Shown one piece after another: positions 18,070 to 26,448 of a DNA stretch of 27,166 bases. Position 1 is the first letter of the stretch. Each line of letters starts with the position of its first letter. This stretch comes from Thermoprotei archaeon (GTDB lineage: Archaea; Thermoproteota; Thermoprotei_A; Sulfolobales; Ignisphaeraceae), in the NCBI GenBank assembly GCA_003661905.1, contig QMXA01000001.1:1-27166 (forward strand). The letters run 5' to 3'. The notes beneath the pieces are model-generated. The model saw nothing but the letters and a program-made list of their open reading frames with translations, ran no database searches and had not been told where the DNA came from. The position numbers and the translations under genes are program-made.

Positions 18070-20724
18070 ATGAGTGAACCAAGTAAGATAATTAAAGCAA
18101 TAAAGTTTGGGATTTTATCTCCAGATGAAATTAGAAAAATATCAGTTACAGCAATAGTAACTGCTGAGACATATAGTGAGGATGGAACACCCATTGAAGG
18201 CTCGATAATGGATCCAAAACTAGGTGTTATTGAACCTGGTAAACGCTGTCCTATATGTGGAAATACCATGGGGAATTGCCCTGGTCATTTTGGCCATATA
18301 GAACTTGCCCTCCCAGTAGTACATCCAGAATTTGCAAAACACATATATGATTTACTAAGAGCCACATGTAGACATTGTGGCAGAATAAGAATTCCTCAGG
18401 AAGATATTATTAGATACCGTAGATACTTGGAGAGCTTAAAGAAACGATGGCCTATGTTAGCTACGAGATTTTCTGAGTACATAAAGCGTAAAGCAATGAA
18501 GGCTACAATGTGTCCTCACTGTGGTGAGAAGCAGTACAGAGTAAAGTTCGAAAAACCAGCTACGTTCTATGAAATTTTAGAAGAGAGAAAGGAAGGAATG
18601 ATAAAGCTAAATCCAGTAATGATTAGATCAAGACTTGAAAAAATACCTGATGAAGATTTAAAGCTCATGGGACATGACCCATCAGATGCTAGACCTGAGT
18701 GGATGGTTATAACAGTCTTACCTGTACCACCGCTATCTGTTAGACCCTCCATATTCTTAGAAACAGGAGTTAGATCTGAAGATGATCTCTCACACAAACT
18801 TGTCGATATTGTAAGAACTAATGAGAGACTAAGAGAGAACTTATCTGCAGGAGCTCCTCAAATAATTATTGAAGATTTATGGGAACTTCTCCAATATCAT
18901 GTAGCAACATATATAAATAATGAAATACCTGGTGTTCCACCAGCTAAACACAGATCAGGCAGACCCCTTAAAACCTTAGCTCAAAGACTTAAAGGAAAGG
19001 AAGGTAGATTTAGGGGGCATTTATCAGGTAAAAGAGTAGATTTCTCAGCACGCACAGTCATTAGCCCTGATCCCTATCTGAGCATTAATGAAGTCGGCGT
19101 ACCTGTTGAAATAGCAAAGATATTAACAGTGCCAGAGAAAGTAACTGAATGGAATCTTGAAGAACTCAAGAGATATGTATTGAATGGACCTGAAAAATGG
19201 CCTGGGGCCAATTACGTTATTGCACCCGATGGTAGAAGAATTGACTTGAGATTTGTAGATACAAAGTCAATAGCTGAAAACCTAGCTCCGGGATGGATAG
19301 TTGAAAGACATCTAAGAGATGGCGATATAGTCTTATTCAATAGACAGCCTTCGTTACATAGAATGTCTATGATGGCTCATACAGTTAGAGTATTGCCAGG
19401 TAAGACATTTAGGCTTCATTTAGCAGTATGTCCACCATACAATGCAGATTTTGATGGAGATGAAATGAATCTACATGTTCCTCAGAATGAAGAAGCAAGA
19501 GCTGAAGCGAAGATATTGATGATAGTTCAAGAACACATACTATCACCAAGATATGGAGGTCCAATAATAGGTGCAATTCAAGACTACATAAGCGGTGCAT
19601 ACGTTCTTACGAGTAAAGCTACTCTCCTAACTAAAGAAGAAGTATCTGAAATATTAGCAGCAGCTAGATACATCGGAGAAATACCTGAGCCAGCAATACT
19701 ATCACCGCAAAAGTTATGGACCGGCAAACAGCTTGTAAGTTTATTCCTACCCAAGGACTTTAACTTCAGAGGTAAAGCTAAGGTTTCGGCAGGATATCTA
19801 AAATGTGAGAATGAAGAGTGTTTCTGGGATTCATATATCATTGTTAAGAAAGGTAAGTTACTACTAGGAGTACTTGATAAGAAAGTAATAGGTGCTCAGG
19901 AAACAGAGACATTACTACACTGGTTAGTTAAGGAGCATGGAACGGAGTTTGGAAGAGAGTTCATGGATAAGGTATTCAGAATGTTTGTAAGACTTTTAGA
20001 AATAAAAGGCTTCACTATGACTTACGATGATGTAGTTATACCGAGAGAAGCTGAGAAAGAAATCGAGGTAATACTTCAAGAAGCATATAGAAAAGTCCAA
20101 GAACTTATAGAGCAATATCGAAGAGGAGAACTAGAGCCAATTCCTGGACGAACACCTGAAGAAACTTTAGAATTGAGAATTATGGAGGTACTAGCTGAAG
20201 CCCGAGACACAGCAGGAGAAGCAGCAGCTAAATACTTAGATCCATTTAACCATGCATTTGTTATGGCAAGAACAGGTGCTAGGGGCAGTTCGCTTAACTT
20301 GACCCAAATGGCAGCAGTTCTTGGTCAGCAATCAGTCCGTGGAGAGAGAATTCAAAGAGGATATACGACAAGAACTCTTCCTCACTTCAAACCAGGTGAT
20401 GTAGGGCCCTTCGCTAGAGGATTCGTAGCTAGCAGCTTCAGGAAGGGATTGAATCCTATAGAAATGTTCTTCCATGCAGCTGGAGGAAGAGAGGGATTAG
20501 TCGATACAGCAATTAGAACCTCACAAAGTGGCTACATGCAGAGAAGATTAATAAACGCTCTCCAAGATCTATATGTAGAATATGATGGAACCGTCAGAGC
20601 TTCGGATGGATCTATAGTACAATTCAAATATGGTGAAGATGGAATAGACCCAGCTAGGAGCTCACATGGAAAAGCAATAAATGTTAAAAGGCTTATTGAG
20701 AGGGTAGCGGGATGGAGACTGTAA
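18070..20724 (+). CDS. rpoA1: RNA polymerase subunit A' (Rpo1N)
   Basis: This is the N-terminal part of the largest polymerase subunit (884 residues), carrying the catalytic magnesium site. Zinc-binding motifs are CPICGNTMGNCPGHFGH near the N terminus, followed by CRHCG and CPHCG pairs. The clamp and lid region has GKEGRFRGHLSGKRVDFSAR. The absolutely conserved NADFDGDEM at 458-466 has Asp460, Asp462 and Asp464. The bridge-helix part GARGSSLNLTQMAAVLGQQ and FHAAGGREGLVDTAIRTSQSG lies near the end. The ATG follows GGTGAT by 4 bases, and an in-frame GTG at 18061 is less likely. It overlaps rpoA2 by 13 bases. Confidence 0.97.
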   Translation: MSEPSKIIKAIKFGILSPDEIRKISVTAIVTAETYSEDGTPIEGSIMDPKLGVIEPGKRCPICGNTMGNCPGHFGHIELALPVVHPEFAKHIYDLLRATCRHCGRIRIPQEDIIRYRRYLESLKKRWPMLATRFSEYIKRKAMKATMCPHCGEKQYRVKFEKPATFYEILEERKEGMIKLNPVMIRSRLEKIPDEDLKLMGHDPSDARPEWMVITVLPVPPLSVRPSIFLETGVRSEDDLSHKLVDIVRTNERLRENLSAGAPQIIIEDLWELLQYHVATYINNEIPGVPPAKHRSGRPLKTLAQRLKGKEGRFRGHLSGKRVDFSARTVISPDPYLSINEVGVPVEIAKILTVPEKVTEWNLEELKRYVLNGPEKWPGANYVIAPDGRRIDLRFVDTKSIAENLAPGWIVERHLRDGDIVLFNRQPSLHRMSMMAHTVRVLPGKTFRLHLAVCPPYNADFDGDEMNLHVPQNEEARAEAKILMIVQEHILSPRYGGPIIGAIQDYISGAYVLTSKATLLTKEEVSEILAAARYIGEIPEPAILSPQKLWTGKQLVSLFLPKDFNFRGKAKVSAGYLKCENEECFWDSYIIVKKGKLLLGVLDKKVIGAQETETLLHWLVKEHGTEFGREFMDKVFRMFVRLLEIKGFTMTYDDVVIPREAEKEIEVILQEAYRKVQELIEQYRRGELEPIPGRTPEETLELRIMEVLAEARDTAGEAAAKYLDPFNHAFVMARTGARGSSLNLTQMAAVLGQQSVRGERIQRGYTTRTLPHFKPGDVGPFARGFVASSFRKGLNPIEMFFHAAGGREGLVDTAIRTSQSGYMQRRLINALQDLYVEYDGTVRASDGSIVQFKYGEDGIDPARSSHGKAINVKRLIERVAGWRL

Positions 20725-21926
20725 AGTACGTATCAGAGAAGGAACTCAAAGAAATACTGAAAGAAGCTGAGAAGATACTACCTCCAAGACTAATTAATGA
20801 ACTCTATGAAGAGCTTAAAGAGCAAGCATTAACACGTGAAGAAGTTAAGAAAATAGTTGATTTAGCTATAAGTGAGTACTCATCATCACTAATAGAGCCA
20901 GGAGAAGCTGTGGGAACTGTAGCTGCTCAGAGTATCGGAGAGCCAAGCACTCAAATGACATTAAGAACTTTCCACTATGCAGGAGTTAGAGAGCTTAACG
21001 TAACTCTAGGTCTACCACGCCTAATAGAGCTTGTTGATGCAAGGAAAACTCCATCAACTCCTCTAATGACTGTTTATCTAAGGGAGGGTTATAAGAATAG
21101 CAAAGAGAAAGCTACAGAAATAGCTAGAAGAATAGAGTTCACTAAAGTAGAGAATGTAGTAAAAAGAGTAATTATTGATATCATAAGCTTTAGTATAATT
21201 CTTGAACTCGACCCTGAGATGTTGCATGACAAAAATATTACAAGAGACCATGTTATAAAGTCACTAAGCAGGCTTAAGAGTTTAAAAGCAAATATAGTTC
21301 CGGATCCTGAAGACCCGTATAAAATAACTATAGAAGTTCCATTTGAGAAAGAACCTGATTATGCAAAATTATTTAAGCTTAGAGATAGAATTCTAAATAC
21401 CAAAATCAAAGGGATAAAGGGTATTAAGAGAGTTATTGTTCAGTGGCGTAATGGAGAATATGTATTGGTATGTGATGGATCTAATTTAGTAGCTGTAATG
21501 AGAATTCCTGGTGTAGATCCTACAAGAACCATAAGTAATAATGTGAAGGAGGTTGAAGAAGTACTTGGAATTGAAGCTGCTAGACAATTACTTATAAAAG
21601 AGATGATGAATGTATTAGAGGAGCAGGGATTAGATGTTGATATAAGGCATGTAATGTTAGTAGCTGATATAATGACAAGAACAGGTATAGTAAAACAAGT
21701 AGGCAGACATGGTGTAGCTGGTGAAAAGCCAAGTGTACTTGCGAGAGCTGCTTTTGAAGTCACTGTTAAGCAATTAATTGATGCTGCAGCTAGGGGTGAG
21801 GTTGATGAATTAAGAGGTGTAGCAGAGAATGTTATAGTAGGTCAATACATACCTCTCGGAACTAGTAGAGTAAAACTGCTTATGAAACTACATATACCAA
21901 CGAGAACTAAGGGTGAAGAGAGATGA
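20712..21926 (+). CDS. rpoA2: RNA polymerase subunit A'' (Rpo1C)
   Basis: This is the C-terminal part of the largest subunit (404 residues), separated from A' as in all archaeal polymerases. After a helical N-terminal segment it has GEAVGTVAAQSIGEPSTQMT and LRTFHYAGV (about 63-92), part of the trigger-loop region. Further on are LGLPRLIELVDARKTPSTP and, near the C terminus, LVADIMTRTGIVKQVGRHGV and ARAAFEVTVKQL, the usual cleft and clamp-base elements. Its ATG lies inside the end of rpoA1, and its TGA overlaps the ATG of rpl30e (ATGA), indicating coupled translation. Confidence 0.96.
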   Translation: METVKYVSEKELKEILKEAEKILPPRLINELYEELKEQALTREEVKKIVDLAISEYSSSLIEPGEAVGTVAAQSIGEPSTQMTLRTFHYAGVRELNVTLGLPRLIELVDARKTPSTPLMTVYLREGYKNSKEKATEIARRIEFTKVENVVKRVIIDIISFSIILELDPEMLHDKNITRDHVIKSLSRLKSLKANIVPDPEDPYKITIEVPFEKEPDYAKLFKLRDRILNTKIKGIKGIKRVIVQWRNGEYVLVCDGSNLVAVMRIPGVDPTRTISNNVKEVEEVLGIEAARQLLIKEMMNVLEEQGLDVDIRHVMLVADIMTRTGIVKQVGRHGVAGEKPSVLARAAFEVTVKQLIDAAARGEVDELRGVAENVIVGQYIPLGTSRVKLLMKLHIPTRTKGEER

Positions 21927-22237
21927 GTGTTTCATTAGATAATATAATTAGAACAATTATAAGAACAGGAAAAGTTGTGTTAGGATCTAAAAGATCCATA
22001 AAGTTAGTTAAGCTCGGCAAAGCAAAGGCTATTGTCATAGCTAGTAATGTACCCTCAAATATTAGATCTGATATCGAGTACTACGCTAAACTCTCACACA
22101 TACCAATAGTAGAGTATCCAGGTACTAACATGGAGTTAGGAGCTATATGTGGTAAACCGTTTTCCGTAGCTGTGCTCACTGTTCTAGATCTTGGCTCTGT
22201 ACCTATAGAAAGTCTCCTCATGTTTGCTAAGAGGTGA
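21923..22237 (+). CDS. rpl30e: ribosomal protein L30e
   Basis: This 104-residue protein belongs to the L7Ae/L30e family, which binds kink-turn RNA in the large subunit. Visible elements are GKVVLGSKRSIKLVKLGKAK, the strand AIVIASNVPSN, and the C-terminal core YPGTNMELGAICGKPFSVAVLTVLDLG. The start overlaps the rpoA2 stop by four bases and nusA begins 4 bases after its stop. This is the standard place of L30e between rpoA2 and nusA in archaea. Confidence 0.94.
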   Translation: MSVSLDNIIRTIIRTGKVVLGSKRSIKLVKLGKAKAIVIASNVPSNIRSDIEYYAKLSHIPIVEYPGTNMELGAICGKPFSVAVLTVLDLGSVPIESLLMFAKR

Positions 22238-22241
22238 AAGC

Positions 22242-22676
22242 TTGCCTGAAATAAAATTAACAGCTGAAGAATTAAGATACATATCATTGTTCCAAGATTT
22301 TACAGGAGCTACAGTTAGAGATTGCATAGTAGATGAGAATAGTAGTACCCTAATATTCATAGTAAATAAAGGACAAGCAGGCTTAGCTATAGGAAGGCGT
22401 GGCACTAATATTAAGCAGCTACGTAAGCTAATAGGTAAGAACATAGAAGTTGTTGAATGGGCTGATAACTTCAAGGACTTCGTTAAAAATATATTTATGC
22501 CTGCAAGAGTCTTAGGAGTAAAGCTTGTCAATACACCTTCAGGTAGGAGAACAATATTTGTAACTGTAGATCCTAGAGACAAAGCTATAGCTATAGGGAA
22601 GGGTGGACGCAACGTAAATAAAGCTAAGCTAATACTAAAGAGGTATTACGATATAAATTCCGTAGTCATAGTGTAA
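22242..22676 (+). CDS. nusA: NusA-like KH-domain transcription factor
   Basis: Archaeal NusA is a short protein with two KH RNA-binding domains and lacks the bacterial polymerase-binding domain. It probably acts in termination or in coupling transcription with RNA processing. The 144-residue product has the KH GxxG loops as IGRRGTNIKQL (first domain) and IGKGGRNVNKA (second domain). The TTG start is chosen because GAGGTGA lies 4 bases before it and the product MPEIKLTAEELRYISLF matches the family start; an in-frame TTG at 22224 lies inside rpl30e. Confidence 0.93.
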   Translation: MPEIKLTAEELRYISLFQDFTGATVRDCIVDENSSTLIFIVNKGQAGLAIGRRGTNIKQLRKLIGKNIEVVEWADNFKDFVKNIFMPARVLGVKLVNTPSGRRTIFVTVDPRDKAIAIGKGGRNVNKAKLILKRYYDINSVVIV

Positions 22677-22726
22677 TAAGAGTTTTAAGCTCTAAATCAT
22701 TTCTAAGCCGCGTAGGTGTGTAGTCA

Positions 22727-23170
22727 GTGCCAGGGAAAAAAGCTCCAAACGGTCTTTACGCTGCTAGGAAACTTAGAAAGAAGAGATTGAAATTTAGATG
22801 GAGTCAAAGAGAATTCAAAATACGTATGTTAAGACTTAAGGAAAAATACGATCCACTAGAAGGAGCCCCAATGGCTAGAGGAATAGTATTAGAGAAAGTA
22901 GGTATAGAATCTAGACAGCCCAATTCAGCTGTAAGGAAATGTGTAAGAGTTCAATTAGTGAAGAATGGTAAGGTAGTTACAGCTTTCGTACCTGGTGACG
23001 GAGCGATAAACTTCATAGATGAACATGACGAAGTAGTAATAGCAGGAATAGGTGGTAGTAGAGGAAGATCTATGGGTGATCTACCAGGCGTTAGATACAA
23101 AGTCATAATAGTAAACGGAGTTTCATTAGATGCCTTATTAAAGGGTAAGAAACAAAAGCCAACTCGATAA
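22727..23170 (+). CDS. rps12: ribosomal protein S12 (uS12)
   Basis: This 147-residue decoding-centre protein of the small subunit has the conserved loop QPNSAVRKCVRVQLVKNGK, then FVPGDGAINFIDEHDEV and GSRGRSMGDLPGVRYKV. The archaeal N-terminal extension rich in Lys and Arg is present. The GTG start follows AGGTGTG by about 6 bases. It is separated from nusA by 50 bases. A gene on the other strand intervenes between it and rps7, ending 6 bases away. Confidence 0.96.
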   Translation: MPGKKAPNGLYAARKLRKKRLKFRWSQREFKIRMLRLKEKYDPLEGAPMARGIVLEKVGIESRQPNSAVRKCVRVQLVKNGKVVTAFVPGDGAINFIDEHDEVVIAGIGGSRGRSMGDLPGVRYKVIIVNGVSLDALLKGKKQKPTR

Positions 23171-23176
23171 ATATAT

Positions 23177-23650
23177 TTAGAATTCTTCAGATTCCTCGTC
23201 CCTAAGCATAGATTCCTGAATAAATACTAAATCTTCTGAGACATACATAGGCACATTAAATAGCTGAGCTAAGAATAGTGCATGGCTAGGTATCATTTTC
23301 TTCACTATGACTGCTCCCTCTACATCTATGTACACAGAGGCACCATAAACCATTAAATCTGGATCTAAGTAATCAATTACAATTTTCCTAATTCTTCTTC
23401 CTATGGTATTCTCTAATTCTGATGATAATAATGATAATAAGTCAAAGATACTAGACCTTCCAGTAGGGTTCTTAATCTTTTCCCCTTCATGAGTAATTGT
23501 ACTAAGGGCTATTACAATTTCGTAAGGTACACTGTAGAGTATGAATGTCTTGCCATTTTCTAAATTACATACAATTACAGGTATAGGTGGTTGTGATGGA
23601 AGTACGTATCCCTCTATATCTGTGATTCTAATATGCTTTGATTTTTCCAA
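23177..23650 (-). CDS. bifunctional-nuclease (BFN/DUF151) domain protein
   Basis: This 157-residue protein resembles the BFN/DUF151 family, whose plant member was reported to cleave both DNA and RNA; archaeal roles are not established. The strongest match is the C-terminal PSHALFLAQLFNVPMYVSED (121-140), which corresponds to the family's PSDAIALA and PIYVSEE region. The usual Asp of PSDA is His123 here, which may affect activity. An N-terminal strand pair (IEGYVLPS, PVIVCNLENGKTFILYSVP) and RKIVIDYLDPDLMVYGASVYID complete the domain. The acidic tail is DEESEEF. The TTG start is followed by no better alternative; the mRNA leader is probably very short. It is convergent with rps12 and divergent from rps7. 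Confidence 0.75.
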   Translation of the reverse strand: MEKSKHIRITDIEGYVLPSQPPIPVIVCNLENGKTFILYSVPYEIVIALSTITHEGEKIKNPTGRSSIFDLLSLLSSELENTIGRRIRKIVIDYLDPDLMVYGASVYIDVEGAVIVKKMIPSHALFLAQLFNVPMYVSEDLVFIQESMLRDEESEEF

Positions 23651-23681
23651 TATAGCTGCCCGGCACCCCCTTTGCTAATGA

Positions 23682-23690
23682 GTTTATATC
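23682..23690 (-). promoter_or_regulatory. TATA box of the BFN-domain gene
   Basis: GATATAAAC on the minus strand lies 32-40 bases before the TTG start, predicting a leader of about 10 bases. It is back to back with the rps7 promoter at 23707-23718. Confidence 0.5.
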
Positions 23691-23706
23691 TTTACCTATC
23701 TCAAGG

Positions 23707-23718
23707 AAAAAATATAAG
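23707..23718 (+). promoter_or_regulatory. TATA box of rps7
   Basis: AAAAATATAAGG has the purine-rich BRE-like A-run followed by a TATA element. It lies 46-57 bases before the rps7 ATG, in the divergent spacer with the BFN-domain gene. Confidence 0.55.
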
Positions 23719-23763
23719 GCTCCCTACTCATCTACTGCAGGTAGTTAAGGGGCGTTGATCAAC

Positions 23764-24372
23764 ATGAGTGAGGAGGCAGCTGTTTCAATTGAAGACTTCG
23801 TATCATATGAAGATATAAAGATATTTGATAAATGGAGCTTCAAGGGAATTGTAATAAGAGATCCTAGTCTTAAGAAATACATCTCTCTTAAACCGGTTTA
23901 TCTACCACATACAGGAGGTAGGCATGAACATAGAAGATTCGGAAAAGCTGAGGTGCCTATAGTTGAGAGACTAATTAATAAGCTTATGAGACCTGGAAGA
24001 AATACTGGGAAAAAACACCTGGCATATAATATTGTTAAAAGAGCATTTGAATTAATATATCTAAAAACCAAGACAAACCCATTACAAGTGCTCGTGAGAG
24101 CTATTGAGAATGCAGCTCCACGTGAAGAAACTACTAGAATTATGTACGGCGGTATTGTTTATCATGTAGCAGTTGATGTCTCTCCTCAAAGAAGAGTAGA
24201 TTTAGCACTAAGACATATAACTGAAGGTGCTAGATTAGCAGCATTCAGATCTCCAAAACCCATTGAGGAATGCCTAGCTGATGAGATAATAGCCGCTGCA
24301 AACTATGATACGAAAAGCTACGCTATTCAGCGCAAAGAAGAAATTGAACGTATAGCTCTAAGTTCTAGATAA
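23764..24372 (+). CDS. rps7: ribosomal protein S7 (uS7)
   Basis: This small-subunit head protein binds the 3' domain of 16S rRNA and lies near the E site. The 202-residue product has the conserved HRRFGKAEVPIVERLINKLM, GRNTGKKHLAYNIVKRAF, VLVRAIENAAPREETTRI and YGGIVYHVAVDVSPQRRVDLALRHI. The ATG at 23764 is preferred over an in-frame TTG at 23755; neither has a strong ribosome binding site, so either is possible. It has its own promoter because the BFN-domain gene separates it from rps12. EF-1 alpha follows after 108 bases. Confidence 0.95.
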   Translation: MSEEAAVSIEDFVSYEDIKIFDKWSFKGIVIRDPSLKKYISLKPVYLPHTGGRHEHRRFGKAEVPIVERLINKLMRPGRNTGKKHLAYNIVKRAFELIYLKTKTNPLQVLVRAIENAAPREETTRIMYGGIVYHVAVDVSPQRRVDLALRHITEGARLAAFRSPKPIEECLADEIIAAANYDTKSYAIQRKEEIERIALSSR

Positions 24373-24425
24373 AGCTCTAGAACGAATCGGTATTATACGC
24401 ACTACTTTTATAATGTTTGATAAAT

Positions 24426-24435
24426 ACTTTTAAGG
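24426..24435 (+). promoter_or_regulatory. TATA box candidate for EF-1 alpha
   Basis: ACTTTTAAGG lies 46-55 bases before the ATG at 24481, in the 108-base gap after rps7. The gap suggests an internal promoter for this highly expressed gene. Confidence 0.4.
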
Positions 24436-24480
24436 GTAAAGAGGCTATTTGCACAGCTTGGAGATGGAGAGGGTAGAGGC

Positions 24481-25797
24481 ATGAGCAGTACTAAGCCACA
24501 TCTAAATCTAGTAGTAATAGGTCACGTAGATCATGGTAAAAGCACATTAGTAGGTCACATGCTCTATAAACTAGGCGCTGTAGATCAAAAAACACTAAAA
24601 GAAATTGAGGAAGCAGCAAAGAAATTAGGTAAGGAAGCTGAAAAATTTGCTTGGATACTTGATAGATTCAAGGAGGAAAGAGAAAGAGGCCTAACTATAG
24701 CATTATCTTATGTCAAGTTCGAGACTAAAAGATACTACTTTACAATAATAGATGCACCAGGCCATAGAGACTTTGTCAAGAACATGATAACTGGAGCAAG
24801 TCAAGCAGATGCAGCTCTATTAGTAGTCTCTGCTAAGAAAGGTGAATTTGAAGCTGGCATGAGTCCTGAAGGCCAGACTAGAGAGCATATAGTATTAGCT
24901 AAAACCATGGGCATAGATCAAGTGGTGGTGGCAATTAGCAAAATGGACATAACAGATCCACCATGGAGCGAGAAGAGATTCAAAGAAATAGTCAGCATCA
25001 TTACCAAGTTCATGAAAACTCTAGGGTATAGAATGGAAAAGGTCCAGTTCGTACCAGTCTCTGGTTGGACTGGTGATAATATCATCGAATCAAGTTCAAA
25101 TATGCCTTGGTGGAAAGGACCTACACTTGTAGAGGCTCTTGATAGATTTGAAGAGCCTCCTAAACCAATAGATAAACCACTAAGAATACCAATATCAGAA
25201 GTATTCTCCATATCTGGTGTAGGTACAGTACCTGTAGGTAGAGTAGAGACTGGAGTTTTGAAGGTTGGAGATAAAGTAGTATTCATGCCTCCAGGCAGAG
25301 TTGGTGAAGTACGATCAATAGAAATGCACCATGTTAGAATAGAGAAGGCAGTACCTGGAGATAATATAGGCTTCAATGTCAGAGGTATTTCAAGAACAGA
25401 AATTAGGCGTGGTGATGTTGCTGGACATGTCACTAACCCACCAACAGTTGTTAATGAGTTTGTAGCTAGAGTTATGATAATATGGCACCCAACAGCTATA
25501 GCTGTAGGCTATACACCAGTAGTTCATGCACACACAGCAAGCATAGCATGTAGAATTACAGAGATAATTGGTAAGGTAGATCCAAGAACTGGCCGTATAG
25601 TGGAAAAGAACCCACAATTCATAAAGATGGGTGACATAGCTATAGTGAGATTCAAGCCTATAAAGCCTATGGTAATAGAGAAGTTCAGCGAATTCCCACA
25701 GCTAGGCAGATTTGCAATGAGAGATATGGGCAAGACAGTAGGTATAGGGGTAGTAATAGAGCATAAACCAGCTAAAGTACAGCTCAGAGAGAAGTAA
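24481..25797 (+). CDS. tuf: translation elongation factor 1-alpha
   Basis: This GTPase delivers aminoacyl-tRNA to the ribosome. The 438 residues form the G domain and two beta-barrel domains. Seen motifs are the P-loop GHVDHGKST (14-22), RERGLTIALSYVKF in the switch I region, DAPGHRDF (G3), and SKMD (153-156) where NKMD is expected. VSGWTGDN follows at G5. Domain 2 has GVGTVPVGRVETGVLKVGD, and domain 3 has VIWHPTAIAVGYTPVVHAHTASI and FPQLGRFAMRDMGKTVGIGVV. Ser153 instead of Asn in the guanine-recognition motif is unusual; the rest is intact and typical of crenarchaea. Confidence 0.96.
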   Translation: MSSTKPHLNLVVIGHVDHGKSTLVGHMLYKLGAVDQKTLKEIEEAAKKLGKEAEKFAWILDRFKEERERGLTIALSYVKFETKRYYFTIIDAPGHRDFVKNMITGASQADAALLVVSAKKGEFEAGMSPEGQTREHIVLAKTMGIDQVVVAISKMDITDPPWSEKRFKEIVSIITKFMKTLGYRMEKVQFVPVSGWTGDNIIESSSNMPWWKGPTLVEALDRFEEPPKPIDKPLRIPISEVFSISGVGTVPVGRVETGVLKVGDKVVFMPPGRVGEVRSIEMHHVRIEKAVPGDNIGFNVRGISRTEIRRGDVAGHVTNPPTVVNEFVARVMIIWHPTAIAVGYTPVVHAHTASIACRITEIIGKVDPRTGRIVEKNPQFIKMGDIAIVRFKPIKPMVIEKFSEFPQLGRFAMRDMGKTVGIGVVIEHKPAKVQLREK

Positions 25798-25845
25798 TAA
25801 AGTTGTTAAGATCTGAGAGCAGTAAGTAACTAAGGCTGCTAAACT

Positions 25846-26157
25846 ATGGCATCTAAAGTCAGAATAAGGCTTTGGAGCACTGATGTAGAGAAGCTGAACT
25901 ATGTAGTAAACCAGATTGTGGACATAGCTAAGAGAGCAGGCGTTGAAATTTCAGGCCCAGTTCCACTTCCTACAAAGAGATTAGTAATACCTATTTTAAG
26001 ACCAACTCATGGTGAAGGAACTAAAGTATATGAAAAGTGGGAGATGAGAATTCATAAAAGGATAATAGATATAGCAGCAAATGAAAGAGTTATGAGACAA
26101 ATAATGAGAGTAAGAGTACCGGAAGATGTATATATAGAAATAGAGCTAATGAGATAA
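25846..26157 (+). CDS. rps10: ribosomal protein S10 (uS10)
   Basis: This 103-residue head protein of the small subunit also meets EF-1 alpha in the classic order. It has RIRLWSTDVEKLNYVVNQIV, the loop VEISGPVPLPTKRLVIPILR, and the end RVRVPEDVYIEIELM, with the usual KWEMRIHKRIIDI segment. The gap after EF-1 alpha is 48 bases. A short T-run at 26169-26173 after its stop may end the transcript before tRNA-Ser. Confidence 0.96.
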   Translation: MASKVRIRLWSTDVEKLNYVVNQIVDIAKRAGVEISGPVPLPTKRLVIPILRPTHGEGTKVYEKWEMRIHKRIIDIAANERVMRQIMRVRVPEDVYIEIELMR

Positions 26158-26202
26158 GACATTTAATGTTTTTACCTCCCTTAAACAAATTTTAATTACG
26201 GC

Positions 26203-26288
26203 GCCGGGGTGCCCGAGCGGACTAAGGGGCCGGCCTTGAGAGCCGGTGGGTGTTCGCACCCGCGCGGGTTCAAATCCCGCCCCCGGCG
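26203..26288 (+). tRNA. tRNA-Ser (anticodon TGA)
   Basis: The acceptor GCCGGGG (26203-26209) pairs with CCCCGGC (26281-26287). The anticodon stem CCGGC/GCCGG holds the loop CTTGAGA with anticodon TGA. A long variable arm GGGTG-TTCG-CACCC marks it as a class II serine tRNA. The T arm is GCGGG-TTCAAAT-CCCGC, the discriminator base is G, and CCA is encoded at 26289-26291. It is intronless. Its place just after rps10 is the common crenarchaeal arrangement. Confidence 0.96.
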
Positions 26289-26448
26289 CCATACTATTCT
26301 AATAAATTAAGAATCAATGAATTTCTTAAATATAGCATCTATTCTCAATACCAGATAGCTAAAGTCATGAAACTGAATAAATTACTAGCAAGCCTCTAAA
26401 CAGAAGAATCTATTTGTATTTTGAATTATTCTACCCTATAGATCAGGC

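Noticed and set aside
22184..22612. Minus-strand open frame opposite rpl30e and nusA
   Set aside because: It spans two well-supported genes in antisense and has shadow-like composition.
24918..25433. 171-codon minus-strand open frame opposite EF-1 alpha
   Set aside because: Its length comes from the codon bias of the sense strand; no start signals or protein motifs are seen.
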